From contig CAJUJY010000003.1 in the NCBI GenBank assembly GCA_910586555.1, positions 1 through 64,000 on the forward strand: DNA of 64,000 nt, given 5' to 3'. This DNA comes from an uncultured Lachnospiraceae bacterium (GTDB lineage Bacteria > Bacillota > Clostridia > Lachnospirales > Lachnospiraceae). Shown here piece by piece: positions 18,178-27,190 of this stretch (positions within the stretch are counted from its first letter, which is position 1; the number at the start of each line of letters is the position of its first letter). A program made the translations under genes and the position numbers. Under the pieces are notes generated by a model. It did no database searches and was not told the DNA's origin. It worked only from the letters and a program-made list of their open reading frames with translations.

Positions 18178-19803
18178 TTAATATTTTACACCCCATATGC
18201 TTTCATTGCTTCCAACTGCTGAAAATGCCATTACATCTGTTCCTGCTTCGTCTTTCATCTTACATAATACACCTTTATAATCAGTTTTACCATATGAAAT
18301 ATTTACATAATAACTGCCTTCCTTAAACTCCCATGTACCTGTAATCCTGTCACCATATACATTGCCCTTTTCAGTAAGTATCATTTTAAATGGCTGTGCT
18401 GCAATGCCATCAATCGTAATGCCCTGGTTGATAACATAATATTCACCAGCAACTTCAGATTTTTCATAACCTGTTTCTGAAACAGTTTCACCATCTGTTG
18501 CATAAGGAAGCATACATGGCCAGCCATCTTCATTAAGTATATACTGGTGTACACGTGGCTCATGAAATTCAGTTCCATTATCAAAACGTGTATGGTTTAC
18601 TATGTATTTTTTACCATCATCATCTATAAATGCTGAATTATGCCCTGTTGCCATATATGCCATTCCAAGGCTTGGAAGCATATAATTACCAGACAGCTTA
18701 AGCCCGAAATATGAATGGTTTCCATTGCCAAGTTCAGGTTTCCTTCCATTCATATCTACATATTCACCATCAGGCTTATCTGAACGGAATACCCTTATCT
18801 GGTAACCGCCTGTCCTTGCAAGCCCTCCATATGACACAAACAGATAATAATAACCTGCATTTTCATCATATAAAATATATGGTGCTTCTATTGACGAATG
18901 CCCGCCGCCTAAAATACGCTTTCCAAAATATGCATCAACATTATTATCTGGATCAGCTTCAGGGTGTATTACTTTTCCTGTTTCCTCATCAAGTTCAAGT
19001 AAAAAAATACCGCCTGAAAATGAACCATATACCATCCAGAACTTTCCATCTGCATCATGGAATATTGTAGGATCAATGGCATTTGGCCATTTCATATAAT
19101 TATAGCTGTCATTTTCTGCTATATAATTTTCTTTTGCGTAATCTTCTGAAACATAATCAAGTACATCTGTATCTTTTATTGTCTTGCTGTTAAAACCTGA
19201 ACATATAAGTTTTCCCTGCCAGTCAAACGGGCCTTCTGGTGACTTTGAAGTTGCATAACACAAATTTGATGCATTAAATGTTGATGAAGTACATAAATAC
19301 ATATAATAAAGACCCTGTTTTTCATTATAAAAAATATCAGGCGCCCATACACGTGTACTGCCATCTTCTGTAGGGATAGCTGAAAACATATTTCCTGTAT
19401 AATCAAAAACATGTTCCTTCATCATAAAGTCCCCATAAACCGGGTTAGTTGCACTATAGCCGTCTGCAATGCTTGTCCATGTCTTTAAATCCTTTGACTT
19501 GGCGGCTGTCATATGTGAACCATAGATGTAATATTCATCTCCTATCTTAATAACAGACGGGTCATGTACACTTACACCTGCTTTAATAGTATTAGTCTTT
19601 ATACCATCAAGGTTCACAGTAAAGTCTGCATTGGCATATTCCTCTTCAATCTCTGGTGCCGTTTCTTTCTTTCCATTCTCTTGTACTGTTCCTGCTGGTT
19701 TCACCGGGGGTTTTCCACCTGCAAACTCTGCTGCAAATGCAATAGCACCGCCTGCCAGCATACCAGCAAAAGCGCCTAAAGCTAATTTCTTGTAATCTGC
19801 CAT
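18178..19803 (-). CDS. GH43 endo-alpha-1,5-L-arabinanase, membrane-anchored
   Basis: This 541-residue enzyme probably cuts the arabinan backbone outside the cell. The N-terminus (MADYKKLALGAFAGMLAGGAIAFAAEFAG) is a hydrophobic signal anchor. A Pro/Lys/Glu-rich linker leads to a GH43 propeller at about 75-420. Visible features are the base D81 in SVHDPSVIKIGDEYYIYGSH, a central Asp in IDPTIFHDADGKFWMVYG and the acid region GGHSSIEAPYI. The C-terminal ~110 residues match the extra beta domain of two-domain arabinanases of the AbnB type. GGAGGAG precedes the ATG. It heads the arabinan locus and should supply the oligosaccharides for the two importers. Confidence 0.9.
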   Translation of the reverse strand: MADYKKLALGAFAGMLAGGAIAFAAEFAGGKPPVKPAGTVQENGKKETAPEIEEEYANADFTVNLDGIKTNTIKAGVSVHDPSVIKIGDEYYIYGSHMTAAKSKDLKTWTSIADGYSATNPVYGDFMMKEHVFDYTGNMFSAIPTEDGSTRVWAPDIFYNEKQGLYYMYLCTSSTFNASNLCYATSKSPEGPFDWQGKLICSGFNSKTIKDTDVLDYVSEDYAKENYIAENDSYNYMKWPNAIDPTIFHDADGKFWMVYGSFSGGIFLLELDEETGKVIHPEADPDNNVDAYFGKRILGGGHSSIEAPYILYDENAGYYYLFVSYGGLARTGGYQIRVFRSDKPDGEYVDMNGRKPELGNGNHSYFGLKLSGNYMLPSLGMAYMATGHNSAFIDDDGKKYIVNHTRFDNGTEFHEPRVHQYILNEDGWPCMLPYATDGETVSETGYEKSEVAGEYYVINQGITIDGIAAQPFKMILTEKGNVYGDRITGTWEFKEGSYYVNISYGKTDYKGVLCKMKDEAGTDVMAFSAVGSNESIWGVKY

Positions 19804-19856
19804 ATCTTCTCCTCCTTATTTCATGGATAAAACCATTACTACAATCTCCTTAATCC

Positions 19857-19885
19857 ACTATATCAGAAAGAAGGAATTTAAGCAA
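19857..19885 (-). promoter_or_regulatory. Promoter of the endo-arabinanase gene
   Basis: Minus strand TTGCTT (19880-19885), 17-bp gap, TATAGT (19857-19862), about 45 bases before the ATG. The -10 matches 5 of 6 and the -35 matches 4 of 6. Confidence 0.5.
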
Positions 19886-20004
19886 TATAAATCTAATTTA
19901 TATAAAATAATAAACTATGTAAAGATTTAGTTCCTGTCTATATAAAACACTGGTAAAAACAGGCAGGACTTATAAGACAGGCAGGTAAAATTCTTAAAAA
20001 ATAA

Positions 20005-20033
20005 TCGACAAAATGCATAAATATTGTTATACT
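20005..20033 (+). promoter_or_regulatory. Promoter of the FliD-like gene
   Basis: TCGACA (20005-20010), 17-bp gap, TATACT (20028-20033), each 5 of 6 to sigma-A consensus. It implies a leader of about 255 bases that contains the diverged multi-hairpin repeat at 20100-20190. The rest of the 491-bp gap 19804-20294 shows nothing else. Confidence 0.55.
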
Positions 20034-20099
20034 AATAGTATTAATTAGTAGCAGGTTTAAAATAAGATGGTTATTTTTAAGAGAAGGAACTCATTTTTT

Positions 20100-20190
20100 A
20101 ACCTTATTAAGCAAGATATTTAAAAGCATAATTTTTAAGTTTTGCCAAGGCTTGCAGGCAAAAATAAGGTTACTGGCAATATGTATTGCA
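20100..20190 (+). repeat. Diverged multi-hairpin repeat, copy 3
   Basis: AACCTTATT (20100-20108) pairs with AATAAGGTT (20163-20171). It encloses TTTTGCC/GGCAAAA and is followed by GCAAT/ATTGC. Relative to the 160-bp copies, AACCTCATT/AATGAGGTT has become AACCTTATT/AATAAGGTT, a change on both sides that keeps the pairing. The interior is shorter. It lies in the leader of the FliD-like gene. Confidence 0.6.
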
Positions 20191-20294
20191 AATATTATTT
20201 AGCTTTATATATTTATACAGGCAGAATTAAATAACAGAATTTTATATACCGGGCTGTACAATGGATTGTAATACCGGGGAAGAGAGGTGTTTAT

Positions 20295-21584
20295 ATGGGC
20301 GCAGAGGATAATATATATAACTATCTTGTACCTACATACAAGCCACAACCGCTTACTAAATATGATACACACAAAGCATCGGAATTACGTAATATTGTCA
20401 ATGAAATAACAAAACTTACAAAAGAATCACCAACATATTTTGTAAGAATGAATGATGCCAAACAGACATACCTGCTTGGCATAAAAGAATCAGCCATAAT
20501 GTTCCAGAACGGGTTTGAAGAACTTTGTGATGACTCACCTGACAGTGCTTTTAATAATAAAAAAGCATATCCATCTGATATTGAAAAAATAGGGGCAGAA
20601 ATTATAAGCAGTGACCAGACACGGCTTCCTGATGAATTTTCAATAAAAGTTGAAAGCCTTGCATTAAGCCAGATAAACCTGGGCAGGAATTTATATGCAA
20701 CAAGCAAGGGGCTTGCTGGAGGGACTTATAAATTCCAGGTTAATGTTGGTGATGATATGTATGACTTTCAGTACAATATAAGGAACGGGGCTAATAATAA
20801 AGAAGTCCTTGGAGGGCTGTCTTCATTTATCAATAAAGCAAATATTGGCATAAATACAAGTGTTGAAAATGTCCCTGATGAACCAGGCAGGATAAGGATG
20901 CGTATAGAATCGGATATGACAGGTTCTTCAGCAGGAGAGCCCATTTTTACAATGTCTGACAAAGAAGTCATTAATGGCAATGGAATTGTATCATATCTTG
21001 ACCTTGACAGAATTGAACGTAATCCTGCCAGTTCAAAGTTTTATATGGACGGTGTTGAAAGGCATACCCTTTCTAATGAATTTACCATGGGCAAATGCCT
21101 TAAAATATCCCTTAGGCAAGAATCAGAAGAAGCCGTTAAAATAAACTTTTACCCTGATGGAAACAGGATTATGGGCAGCCTTGAAAAAATAGCAGAGGCA
21201 TATAATTTTATGCTTGACAGCTCACAGGAGTTTTCCAAAGTTGCAAGTTATAACCTTAAACTTGCCAATGATATACAAAGCACAATACGGCCATTTAAAC
21301 CAGAACTTGAATCTTGTGGTTTCATATTTAATGACAATAACAGGATACTGTTTGACAGGGCACTTGTTTTACAGGCTGTAAATGATGGAAGCCTTAAAGA
21401 ACTTTTCTCAAGGACTTCCAGCTTTGTGCAGGCCATGATAAATAAAGCATATGAAATTAAAATTAACCCTATGGAATATATAGATAAGCTTATGGGGACA
21501 TATCCTGACTTCAGTAAGCCATCAGAAGGTTTTTCTTATATAACATCGCTTTACAGCGGACTGATTTTCAATTATTATTTTTAA
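20295..21584 (+). CDS. Orphan flagellar cap (FliD)-like protein
   Basis: The 429-aa product has no signal peptide or membrane segment. Residues about 115-215 resemble the D2/D3 region of FliD/HAP2, including GGTYKFQVNVGDDMYDFQYNIRNGANNKEVLGGLSSFINKANIGI, a flagellin-IN type pattern (motif described by residues 141-188). The C-terminal third has helical stretches typical of the D0/D1 coiled-coil end, and the last residues reach a SGLIFNYYF tail. AGAGAGG precedes the ATG. No other flagellar gene lies in this window and flanking genes are unrelated. It may be a true cap protein encoded away from the flagellar cluster or a repurposed relative. Confidence 0.6.
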   Translation: MGAEDNIYNYLVPTYKPQPLTKYDTHKASELRNIVNEITKLTKESPTYFVRMNDAKQTYLLGIKESAIMFQNGFEELCDDSPDSAFNNKKAYPSDIEKIGAEIISSDQTRLPDEFSIKVESLALSQINLGRNLYATSKGLAGGTYKFQVNVGDDMYDFQYNIRNGANNKEVLGGLSSFINKANIGINTSVENVPDEPGRIRMRIESDMTGSSAGEPIFTMSDKEVINGNGIVSYLDLDRIERNPASSKFYMDGVERHTLSNEFTMGKCLKISLRQESEEAVKINFYPDGNRIMGSLEKIAEAYNFMLDSSQEFSKVASYNLKLANDIQSTIRPFKPELESCGFIFNDNNRILFDRALVLQAVNDGSLKELFSRTSSFVQAMINKAYEIKINPMEYIDKLMGTYPDFSKPSEGFSYITSLYSGLIFNYYF

Positions 21585-21607
21585 AACCATTAAAGCCAGT
21601 CCTATTA

Positions 21608-21652
21608 AAACCAGCCATTAAAGGCATGCTCCTTATAACGCCTGGCTGGTTT
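21608..21652. terminator. Bidirectional stem-loop between convergent genes
   Basis: AAACCAGCCA (21608-21617) pairs with TGGCTGGTTT (21643-21652), closing a smaller inner hairpin. It separates the FliD-like gene and the NusG-II gene, which converge here. Confidence 0.65.
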
Positions 21653-21666
21653 ATAAGGGCCTGCTT

Positions 21667-22062
21667 TTACCCTGCCACACCATCAATCCCTGGTTCTTCA
21701 CCCGATATAACAGATATTATTATTTTATGTGGAAGGCATACAATAGTTTCACCATTATGCCTGATTTTCTTCTGCTTCTGGCACAGCTTATCTGGACAGT
21801 CTGCACCAATAACAGAAGCATAGCCATCTTTTATCTGTAAAATATTAGTTCCATTATTATATCCATTTACTGTTACAGTAACATCTTTATTAAGAGGAAG
21901 GGTTTTAATAACTCTGCCATCTGCCATAACCTGCACCATAGTTCCAGCTTTATGGAAAAATAAATTATAACTAGCAAAAAATAACACTGCTATTATAAGA
22001 AATATAACTGTTAAAATAATATCTGCACGTTTAATCCTGGTTTTTGGCATCATTTCTTTCAT
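21667..22062 (-). CDS. NusG domain II-containing membrane protein
   Basis: This product of about 131 residues has one N-terminal membrane helix (ADIILTVIFLIIAVLFFASYNLFF) and an extracytoplasmic NusG-II type domain. Its hallmark is GYASVIGADCPDKLCQKQKKIRHNGETIVCLPHKI, seen as C-x4-C then IVCLPHK. Such proteins usually accompany thiamine/FAD-modified or ApbE-type systems, but none is next door. The start is uncertain: an in-frame ATG lies at 22095, and the one at 22062 gives a short basic N-terminus before the helix. The role is unknown. Confidence 0.75.
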   Translation of the reverse strand: MKEMMPKTRIKRADIILTVIFLIIAVLFFASYNLFFHKAGTMVQVMADGRVIKTLPLNKDVTVTVNGYNNGTNILQIKDGYASVIGADCPDKLCQKQKKIRHNGETIVCLPHKIIISVISGEEPGIDGVAG

Positions 22063-22198
22063 AACAGCATAGAAAGTCCTTTCTGCATATATCAAATATA
22101 ATAATAGTTTAACATATTGTACCAGTAATTGCCAGTTATATTAATATTTATTCACATCCATTCCGTAACAATTAGTTACTGCTGCCTGTATACATATA

Positions 22199-22760
22199 TT
22201 ATTTATAGTTATACAATCCAGTTAGTTTTTTCCAGAATTTTTTATCCTTAAATAATTTCATGGCAGTAAGGAATAAAAAATATCCTGTTATACCACCAAG
22301 TGTATTAAGCATAATATCATCAATATCTGCCTGTCTTCCTGTAAAATACTGGACAAATTCTATTAGAAATGAGAAAGAAGCCATATATATTGCAGTTTTA
22401 TATAATTTACGTGCATTTATAAAAACAACAGGAAAAATAAATCCAAGAGGCATAAACATTACAATATTTGCAAGTGTCTGCGCTATCTGTTTTATAACCC
22501 CCATTTTCCATGTTTCCATAAGCACCTTAAAAGGAATAATATTTAATGAACGGTCTTTATAAGGCACTATTGTTATTCCTGTAAAAACTGTTGCAAAAAG
22601 TATAATTACAATACAAGCAGCAAAAAGAAAACCAGCAGCCTGGCGCGCTTGGGATTTTTTTCCTCAATATAAAATATACCGGCATGTAAGCAACAAATAA
22701 GCCAGCAGTTAAAATAAAACCAATTAAAAAATATCCAGATATTTCCTGTAAGATAACCAT
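22199..22760 (-). pseudogene. Frameshifted VanZ-family gene
   Basis: Two pieces in different frames make one VanZ-like membrane protein. The first starts MVILQEISGYFLIGFILTAG at 22760. The second contains SLNIIPFKVLMETWK, the FMPLGFIFP helix and FIEFVQYFTGRQADIDDIMLNTLGG-like VanZ core. They join if one base is removed from a run of seven A (minus strand, 22655-22661), which restores a continuous reading of about 185 residues. The second piece alone could start at a GTG at 22567. VanZ relatives are linked to low-level teicoplanin tolerance or to sporulation/cell-envelope roles. It may be a real pseudogene, a phase-variable tract or a sequence error. Confidence 0.7.
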
Positions 22761-22924
22761 AAAAACCTCATTTCTGTATTTTTTTTATAAAACAAATAGT
22801 TCGGCAATTATTATACCAGAACTATTTATTTTATATATTTGTTTTATATACGGAATTTCTTACAAATTTCATACTTTTCATTTAAAAGTTTTATTTATAA
22901 TAAATCTATTTACTATAAATCCAT

Positions 22925-24283
22925 TTACTGAAAACCAGTTCTGCCAGGATGTTTTTTTAGCCAGGCAAATGCCAATATACACACTATTACAGATAATAAT
23001 GAGCCAGCAGGTGCAGCAATCCCCATTAGAAACAGGGAACTGGTACAATACTTTGATGCAATATATGCAAACGGGATACGTGCAAATATAATTGAAACAA
23101 AATTATGTATAAATGAAACAAACGACAATCCATATGCACAAAAATACCCGCTAAAACAGAAATGTATACCTGCAAATATACAATCCCATACATAACTGCG
23201 CATATATTGTCCGCCCAGTGTAATTACTTCTTTGTTACCTGAAAACAACATAACCGCATTTTCTGCTGCAAATTGCATAGAAATAGTAAAAATTATGCCA
23301 AAGAATACAGCAATTATAATAGCATATTTTAATGTCTGGCTTGCCCTTTCATGTTTCCTTGCACCAATATTCTGTGCAGAAAGTGCAGATACTGCGGACA
23401 GCATTGAAGATGGCACAAGGAAAAGTATTCCTATTATTTTTTCTACAATACCCACTGCCGCTGCATCATTTAGCCCCCTGAGGTTTGCAAATACTGTTAT
23501 TACAATAAATGCAACCTGTATAAAACCATCTTGTGCAGCAACAGGAAGCCCAATCTTTAATATATTTCCCAGTACCATTTTGCAAGGCATAAAATCTGTT
23601 TTACATATTCCAGGTATCATTTTCCGTTTTTTAACCGCAATAAATGAAACTGCTACACTGATTGTCTGTGAAAACACTGTGCCAAGTGCAGCCCCACAAG
23701 CTCCAAACCCTAGTACCCCTATAAATATATAATCCAGTATAATATTAAAAATACATGCAACTGCAATAAAATACATTGGACTTTTTGAATCACCCATACC
23801 ACGGAAAATTGAACTTATAATATTATATGCTGTAATAAAGGGTATTCCAGCAAAACAGATTTTAAGGTAAACCACTGTTTCTGTATATGCCTCTGCTGGC
23901 ACTGACATAATACGTATAATTGGTTTTACCATAATTAATAAAATTATTGTAAGAATTATTGAGAGTAACATAAAAAGGGAAACTGTATTTCCAACAGCCT
24001 TATTAACCTGCTTTATTTCCTTTGCTCCTGCTGCCCTGCCAGTTACAACAACACAGCCCATTGCAAGCCCTGCAATTATAACAGTAAACATATGCATAAC
24101 CTGGCTTCCGGTAGAAACTGCGGTTGTACTTTCCACCCCGTTGTACTGTCCAATTATAAACAAATCTGCCATTCCATATAATGTTTGCATAAAGTATGAA
24201 ACCAGGTATGGAACAGAGAAATATAAAATTGCTTGTAAAACACTTCCTGTTGTAAGATCTTTTTCTTCTGCAAAACGTACCAT
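22925..24283 (-). CDS. MATE-family multidrug/metabolite exporter
   Basis: This 452-residue membrane protein has the twelve-helix MATE layout. The N-terminal repeat opens with ILYFSVPYLVSYFMQTLYGMADLFIIGQYNG, and the second half has a matching region around ILKIGLPVAAQDGFIQVAFIVITVFAN (residues ~245-270). It should export cationic compounds in exchange for sodium or protons. GGAGGG precedes the ATG. The gene is divergent from proB, and the 1.1-kb gap between them holds repeat element A. Substrate unknown. Confidence 0.93.
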   Translation of the reverse strand: MVRFAEEKDLTTGSVLQAILYFSVPYLVSYFMQTLYGMADLFIIGQYNGVESTTAVSTGSQVMHMFTVIIAGLAMGCVVVTGRAAGAKEIKQVNKAVGNTVSLFMLLSIILTIILLIMVKPIIRIMSVPAEAYTETVVYLKICFAGIPFITAYNIISSIFRGMGDSKSPMYFIAVACIFNIILDYIFIGVLGFGACGAALGTVFSQTISVAVSFIAVKKRKMIPGICKTDFMPCKMVLGNILKIGLPVAAQDGFIQVAFIVITVFANLRGLNDAAAVGIVEKIIGILFLVPSSMLSAVSALSAQNIGARKHERASQTLKYAIIIAVFFGIIFTISMQFAAENAVMLFSGNKEVITLGGQYMRSYVWDCIFAGIHFCFSGYFCAYGLSFVSFIHNFVSIIFARIPFAYIASKYCTSSLFLMGIAAPAGSLLSVIVCILAFAWLKKHPGRTGFQ

Positions 24284-24353
24284 TGCTATTAATCCCTCCA
24301 GAAATGCAGATTGCGGATATCACATAAAAAATAACCGCTACATGGCGTAAGAA

Positions 24354-24382
24354 ATACTATCATATCTATATAAAATTGTCAA
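24354..24382 (-). promoter_or_regulatory. Promoter of the MATE gene, at the left edge of element A
   Basis: Minus strand TTGACA (24377-24382), 17-bp gap, TAGTAT (24354-24359). The -35 is perfect. Its outer edge is 18 bp from the first base of element A. A second TTGACA lies at 24392-24397. Confidence 0.6.
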
Positions 24383-24437
24383 TTACAGGCATGTCAAGTG
24401 TACGTCTATTTTATAAGTTTTTAATTATATATAAACA

Positions 24438-24663
24438 GGAGATAATTTATAGTTATCCTGCGTTGGCTTTTTGTATATACTTAAGGTTGTGTACATGCAG
24501 CAGTTTTATATATTTTCTGTAGCAGGCACGTTCCCACTACGATAGCGCACGGAGATAATTTATAGTTATCCTGCGTTGGGTTTTTGTATATACTTAAGGT
24601 TGTGTACATGCAGCAGTTTTATATATTTTCTGTAGCAGGCACGTTCCCACTACGATAGCGCAC
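24438..24663 (+). repeat. 113-bp tandem duplication inside element A
   Basis: Copies 24438-24550 and 24551-24663 differ at one visible base (GTTGGC versus GTTGGG). Each carries the GATAATTTATAGTTATC dyad and the 5' arm of hairpin module I, so the first copy's arm (24502-24521) has to compete for the single 3' arm. Confidence 0.95.
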
Positions 24664-24744
24664 ACAGCAGTGCATAAAACCTGTAAATACCAGGCTTAAG
24701 CACTGGTGGCGCTATAGTGCCTTTTACAGAAAATATATAAAACT
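24615..24744. repeat. Hairpin module A-I
   Basis: Arms AGTTTTATATATTTTCTGTA (24615-24634) and its exact complement (24725-24744) close a branched loop with inner stems GGCAC/GTGCC, AGCGC/GCGCT and CAGTGC/GCACTG. The loop is nearly the same as in B-I, which lies in the opposite orientation. Confidence 0.85.
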
Positions 24745-25036
24745 GCATGCATGTTCTTACGTTTCATGGGAATTAAAAGTTTCCCTGCTTGTATTTTAAC
24801 TTTTTGATAAAATTTTATATTTGTCTGGAAGACAGAGAACCAGGATATACAACGCTCCCTGGTTATTATCTGTAACCTGTATTTTCCAGTAAATCTTAAA
24901 CCTGGGTCATGTGGAAGACTTTTATATCCCATGTAAGAGGTACTTTTGCACTGTTACATGTGCAAGTACAGCACAATGCCATTAAAGCAGATAAATCCAC
25001 AAGAAATATTTCTATAAGCTGCCAAAACGTATACTA

Positions 25037-25211
25037 CCTGGCAAGTTCCAAATGTGCTCCCAATGGACAGATGTACGCAGCCGCCGGTGTTTAAGCCCTG
25101 TCTTAAATGCTTCAAAGAAGTTTTTTCTTTGAAGCATAAGGGCTTTATGCACCGCTGCGTGCAAGTCCAAGCGTAAGCGGGCTGTCCATGGGACACTTTG
25201 GAACTGCCAGG
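25037..25211. repeat. Hairpin module A-II
   Basis: CCTGGCAAGTTCC near 25037 pairs with GGAACTGCCAGG ending at 25211, then GGACAG/CTGTCC. Inner arms include CGGTG/CACCG and a long apical stem GCTTCAAAGAA/TTCTTTGAAGC. It is related to module I and to B-II. Confidence 0.85.
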
Positions 25212-25324
25212 GCATAATATTTTAACTTTCCATTTGAAATAAATCTAAACCGTGGATAACTATAAATTATCTATTGTTTACTTTATATTTATGAAACAGC
25301 CATGTAAACATGGGCATTATATAT

Positions 25325-25353
25325 TTGCCAGATAATATAAGTTATGGTACAAT
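25325..25353 (+). promoter_or_regulatory. proB promoter, at the right edge of element A
   Basis: TTGCCA (25325-25330), 17-bp gap, TACAAT (25348-25353), each 5 of 6 to consensus. The -35 starts 20 bp beyond the last base of element A. Confidence 0.65.
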
Positions 25354-25413
25354 TTAAGAGTTTAGCTTGTATATCTGATTTACCAGAAAAAGAATTTTAC
25401 AGGGGGATACAAA

Positions 25414-26205
25414 ATGAAGAAGATAAGTGAAAGAAAACGTATAGTAGTTAAAGTTGGGACTTCTTCCCTTACACATAAAACAGGCCTGTTAAATATCAGG
25501 CGTGTGGGGCAGCTTGTAAGGACACTTGCTGATTTGCATAATGCAGGACATGAAGTAATACTTGTTTCAAGCGGTGCTATAGGCCTTGGAATGGGCAAAC
25601 TGGGCATAAGGGAGAAACCAAAGGATACACCTGGCAAACAGGCATGTGCTGCTATAGGGCAGTGCGAGCTTATGTATATGTATGATAACCTGTTTGCAGA
25701 TTACAGTATAACAGTAGCACAAATGTTACTTACAAAATATATACTTTTAGAAGACCGCAGGACAAATGTTGAAAATGCAATGGAACGCCTTGTTGCACAC
25801 AGGGTAATCCCTGTTATAAATGAAAATGATACAGTTGCCATTGATGAGCTGGAACTTGAAGTAGGGGAGAATGATTCACTTGCAGCAATAGTTGCAACAA
25901 TAGCAAAAGCAGACCTGCTTATAATAATGTCTGATATAGACGGGCTTTATAATAAAGATCCACATAAAAATAAAGATGCAGAACTTATACCTGTAGTACA
26001 TGAAATAACAGAAGATATAAAAGCACTTGCTGGCGGTGTTACAACAAAGTTTGGGACAGGCGGCATGATTACAAAAATTAATGCAGTGGAAATAGCATAT
26101 AAAGCTGGCATAGATGTTGTAATAATGAACGGAAAACAGCCGGAGAAACTGTATGATTTATTTGAAAACAAAGATGTAGGAACATTGTTTTATTGTGGAA
26201 AGTAA
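25414..26205 (+). CDS. proB: Glutamate 5-kinase
   Basis: This enzyme makes gamma-glutamyl phosphate from glutamate and ATP, the first step of proline synthesis in the cytoplasm. The amino-acid-kinase fold is clear: VVKVGTSSLTHKTG at residues 11-24, VSSGAIGLGMGKL, PVINENDTVAIDE and TKFGTGGMITKI. At 263 residues it lacks the C-terminal PUA domain of longer ProB proteins. A strong GGGGG site precedes the ATG. proA is not adjacent; the next gene encodes an unrelated nuclease-like protein. Confidence 0.95.
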   Translation: MKKISERKRIVVKVGTSSLTHKTGLLNIRRVGQLVRTLADLHNAGHEVILVSSGAIGLGMGKLGIREKPKDTPGKQACAAIGQCELMYMYDNLFADYSITVAQMLLTKYILLEDRRTNVENAMERLVAHRVIPVINENDTVAIDELELEVGENDSLAAIVATIAKADLLIIMSDIDGLYNKDPHKNKDAELIPVVHEITEDIKALAGGVTTKFGTGGMITKINAVEIAYKAGIDVVIMNGKQPEKLYDLFENKDVGTLFYCGK

Positions 26206-26269
26206 AAGAACTGTCCTTGTATGCTTTAAGACAATGTTATATAATACAGATATAGAAAGGACATGATTA

Positions 26270-27178
26270 ATGACAAATACACCTTATGATGATGTGTTCA
26301 GGACATTACTAAATGATTGCAGTTTTCTTGTGCTTCCTATGTTAAATGAAGTATTTGGGGAACATTATACAGGTAAAGAAGAAATAACATTTTTTCTAAA
26401 TGAACACTTTATTAACCAGCAGGAGGGCACAGAAGAAAAAAGAATAACAGATACATTTTTTGCAGTATCAGGTGTTAAAAAGAAAAAATACCACTGGGAA
26501 TGTGAAAGTAAAGCTGATAAAAGTATATTGGCAAGATTTTTTGAATATGATGCACAGATTGCACTTGATAGCAGTAGTATGGAAACTGGAATGTTTGTAT
26601 TGGAATTTCCACATTCCGCAGTACTTATATTAAGAGGAGGAAATTCCATGCCAGATAAAATGAGGACAAAGATAAAAGTACCAGGAGGAGAAGTGGAATA
26701 TGATATAGAGGTATTAAAAATACAGTTATACAGCATGGAAGCGCTTTTTAAAAAAAATCTGTTATTTTTATTGCCATTCTATATATTTAACTATGAAAGT
26801 GAACTGGCCGCCTGTGAAATAGAACCAGAAAAACTTGCAGCACTTGGAGAAGAATATATAAAAGCCAGAAAAATGCTAGAAAAAATGCAAGAAGAAAATA
26901 AAATTGATATTTTTACAAAATGTACCTTAATGGATATGTCAAATAAGGTGGCAGAGCATATAGCAGCAAAATATTCAAAAGTAAAAGAAGGGGTGAAGAA
27001 AATTATGACAGGGCAAATCTTAGAATATGAAGCTAAAATAATTAAAAACCAGGGCAGGGCAGAAGGAATAAAGTCTGTAATAATTCATATGTACAGTAAA
27101 GGTTTTACGCTATCACAGATAGCAATGGCTACAGATAAAGATGAAAGTGAGATCCGGTTGATTATAGAAAATGAATAG
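26270..27178 (+). CDS. Rpn-family PD-(D/E)XK nuclease / putative transposase
   Basis: This 302-aa protein belongs to the recombination-promoting nuclease group often annotated as putative transposase. The start PYDDVFRTLLNDC matches the family opening (DxxFKxLL-like). The core shows TDTFFAVSGVKKKKYHWECES, where Asp and ECES (in place of the usual ExQ) form the likely nuclease site, and RFFEYDAQIAL follows. The C-terminal part (ILEYEAKIIKNQGRAEGI...FTLSQIAMATDKDESEI) is the usual helical tail with an HTH-like end. It ends 12 bp before vanR and could share its transcript. Members are usually scattered and variable between strains. Confidence 0.82.
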   Translation: MTNTPYDDVFRTLLNDCSFLVLPMLNEVFGEHYTGKEEITFFLNEHFINQQEGTEEKRITDTFFAVSGVKKKKYHWECESKADKSILARFFEYDAQIALDSSSMETGMFVLEFPHSAVLILRGGNSMPDKMRTKIKVPGGEVEYDIEVLKIQLYSMEALFKKNLLFLLPFYIFNYESELAACEIEPEKLAALGEEYIKARKMLEKMQEENKIDIFTKCTLMDMSNKVAEHIAAKYSKVKEGVKKIMTGQILEYEAKIIKNQGRAEGIKSVIIHMYSKGFTLSQIAMATDKDESEIRLIIENE

Positions 27179-27190
27179 AGGCGTAAAATA

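Larger units (their letters stand above)
24401..25304. mobile_element. Element A: long-TIR, paired-hairpin non-coding element
   Basis: The 904-bp element has related ends in inverted orientation: the left begins TACGTCTATTTTATAAG and the right end read inward begins CATGGCTGTTTCATAAA. Both continue to the 17-bp dyad GATAATTTATAGTTATC (24441-24457 and 25255-25271). Inside are hairpin module I (24615-24744), a 113-bp tandem duplication, a ~220-bp segment absent from element B, and hairpin module II (25037-25211). Open frames here are short and follow the palindromes, so I regard it as non-coding. No transposase is present; a MITE-like element is the nearest known class, but a regulatory element is equally possible. 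Confidence 0.75.

Noticed and set aside
24696..25215. Several 60-80 residue open frames on both strands
   Set aside because: They lie inside element A and run through its palindromes; they have no ribosome sites and no recognisable protein features.
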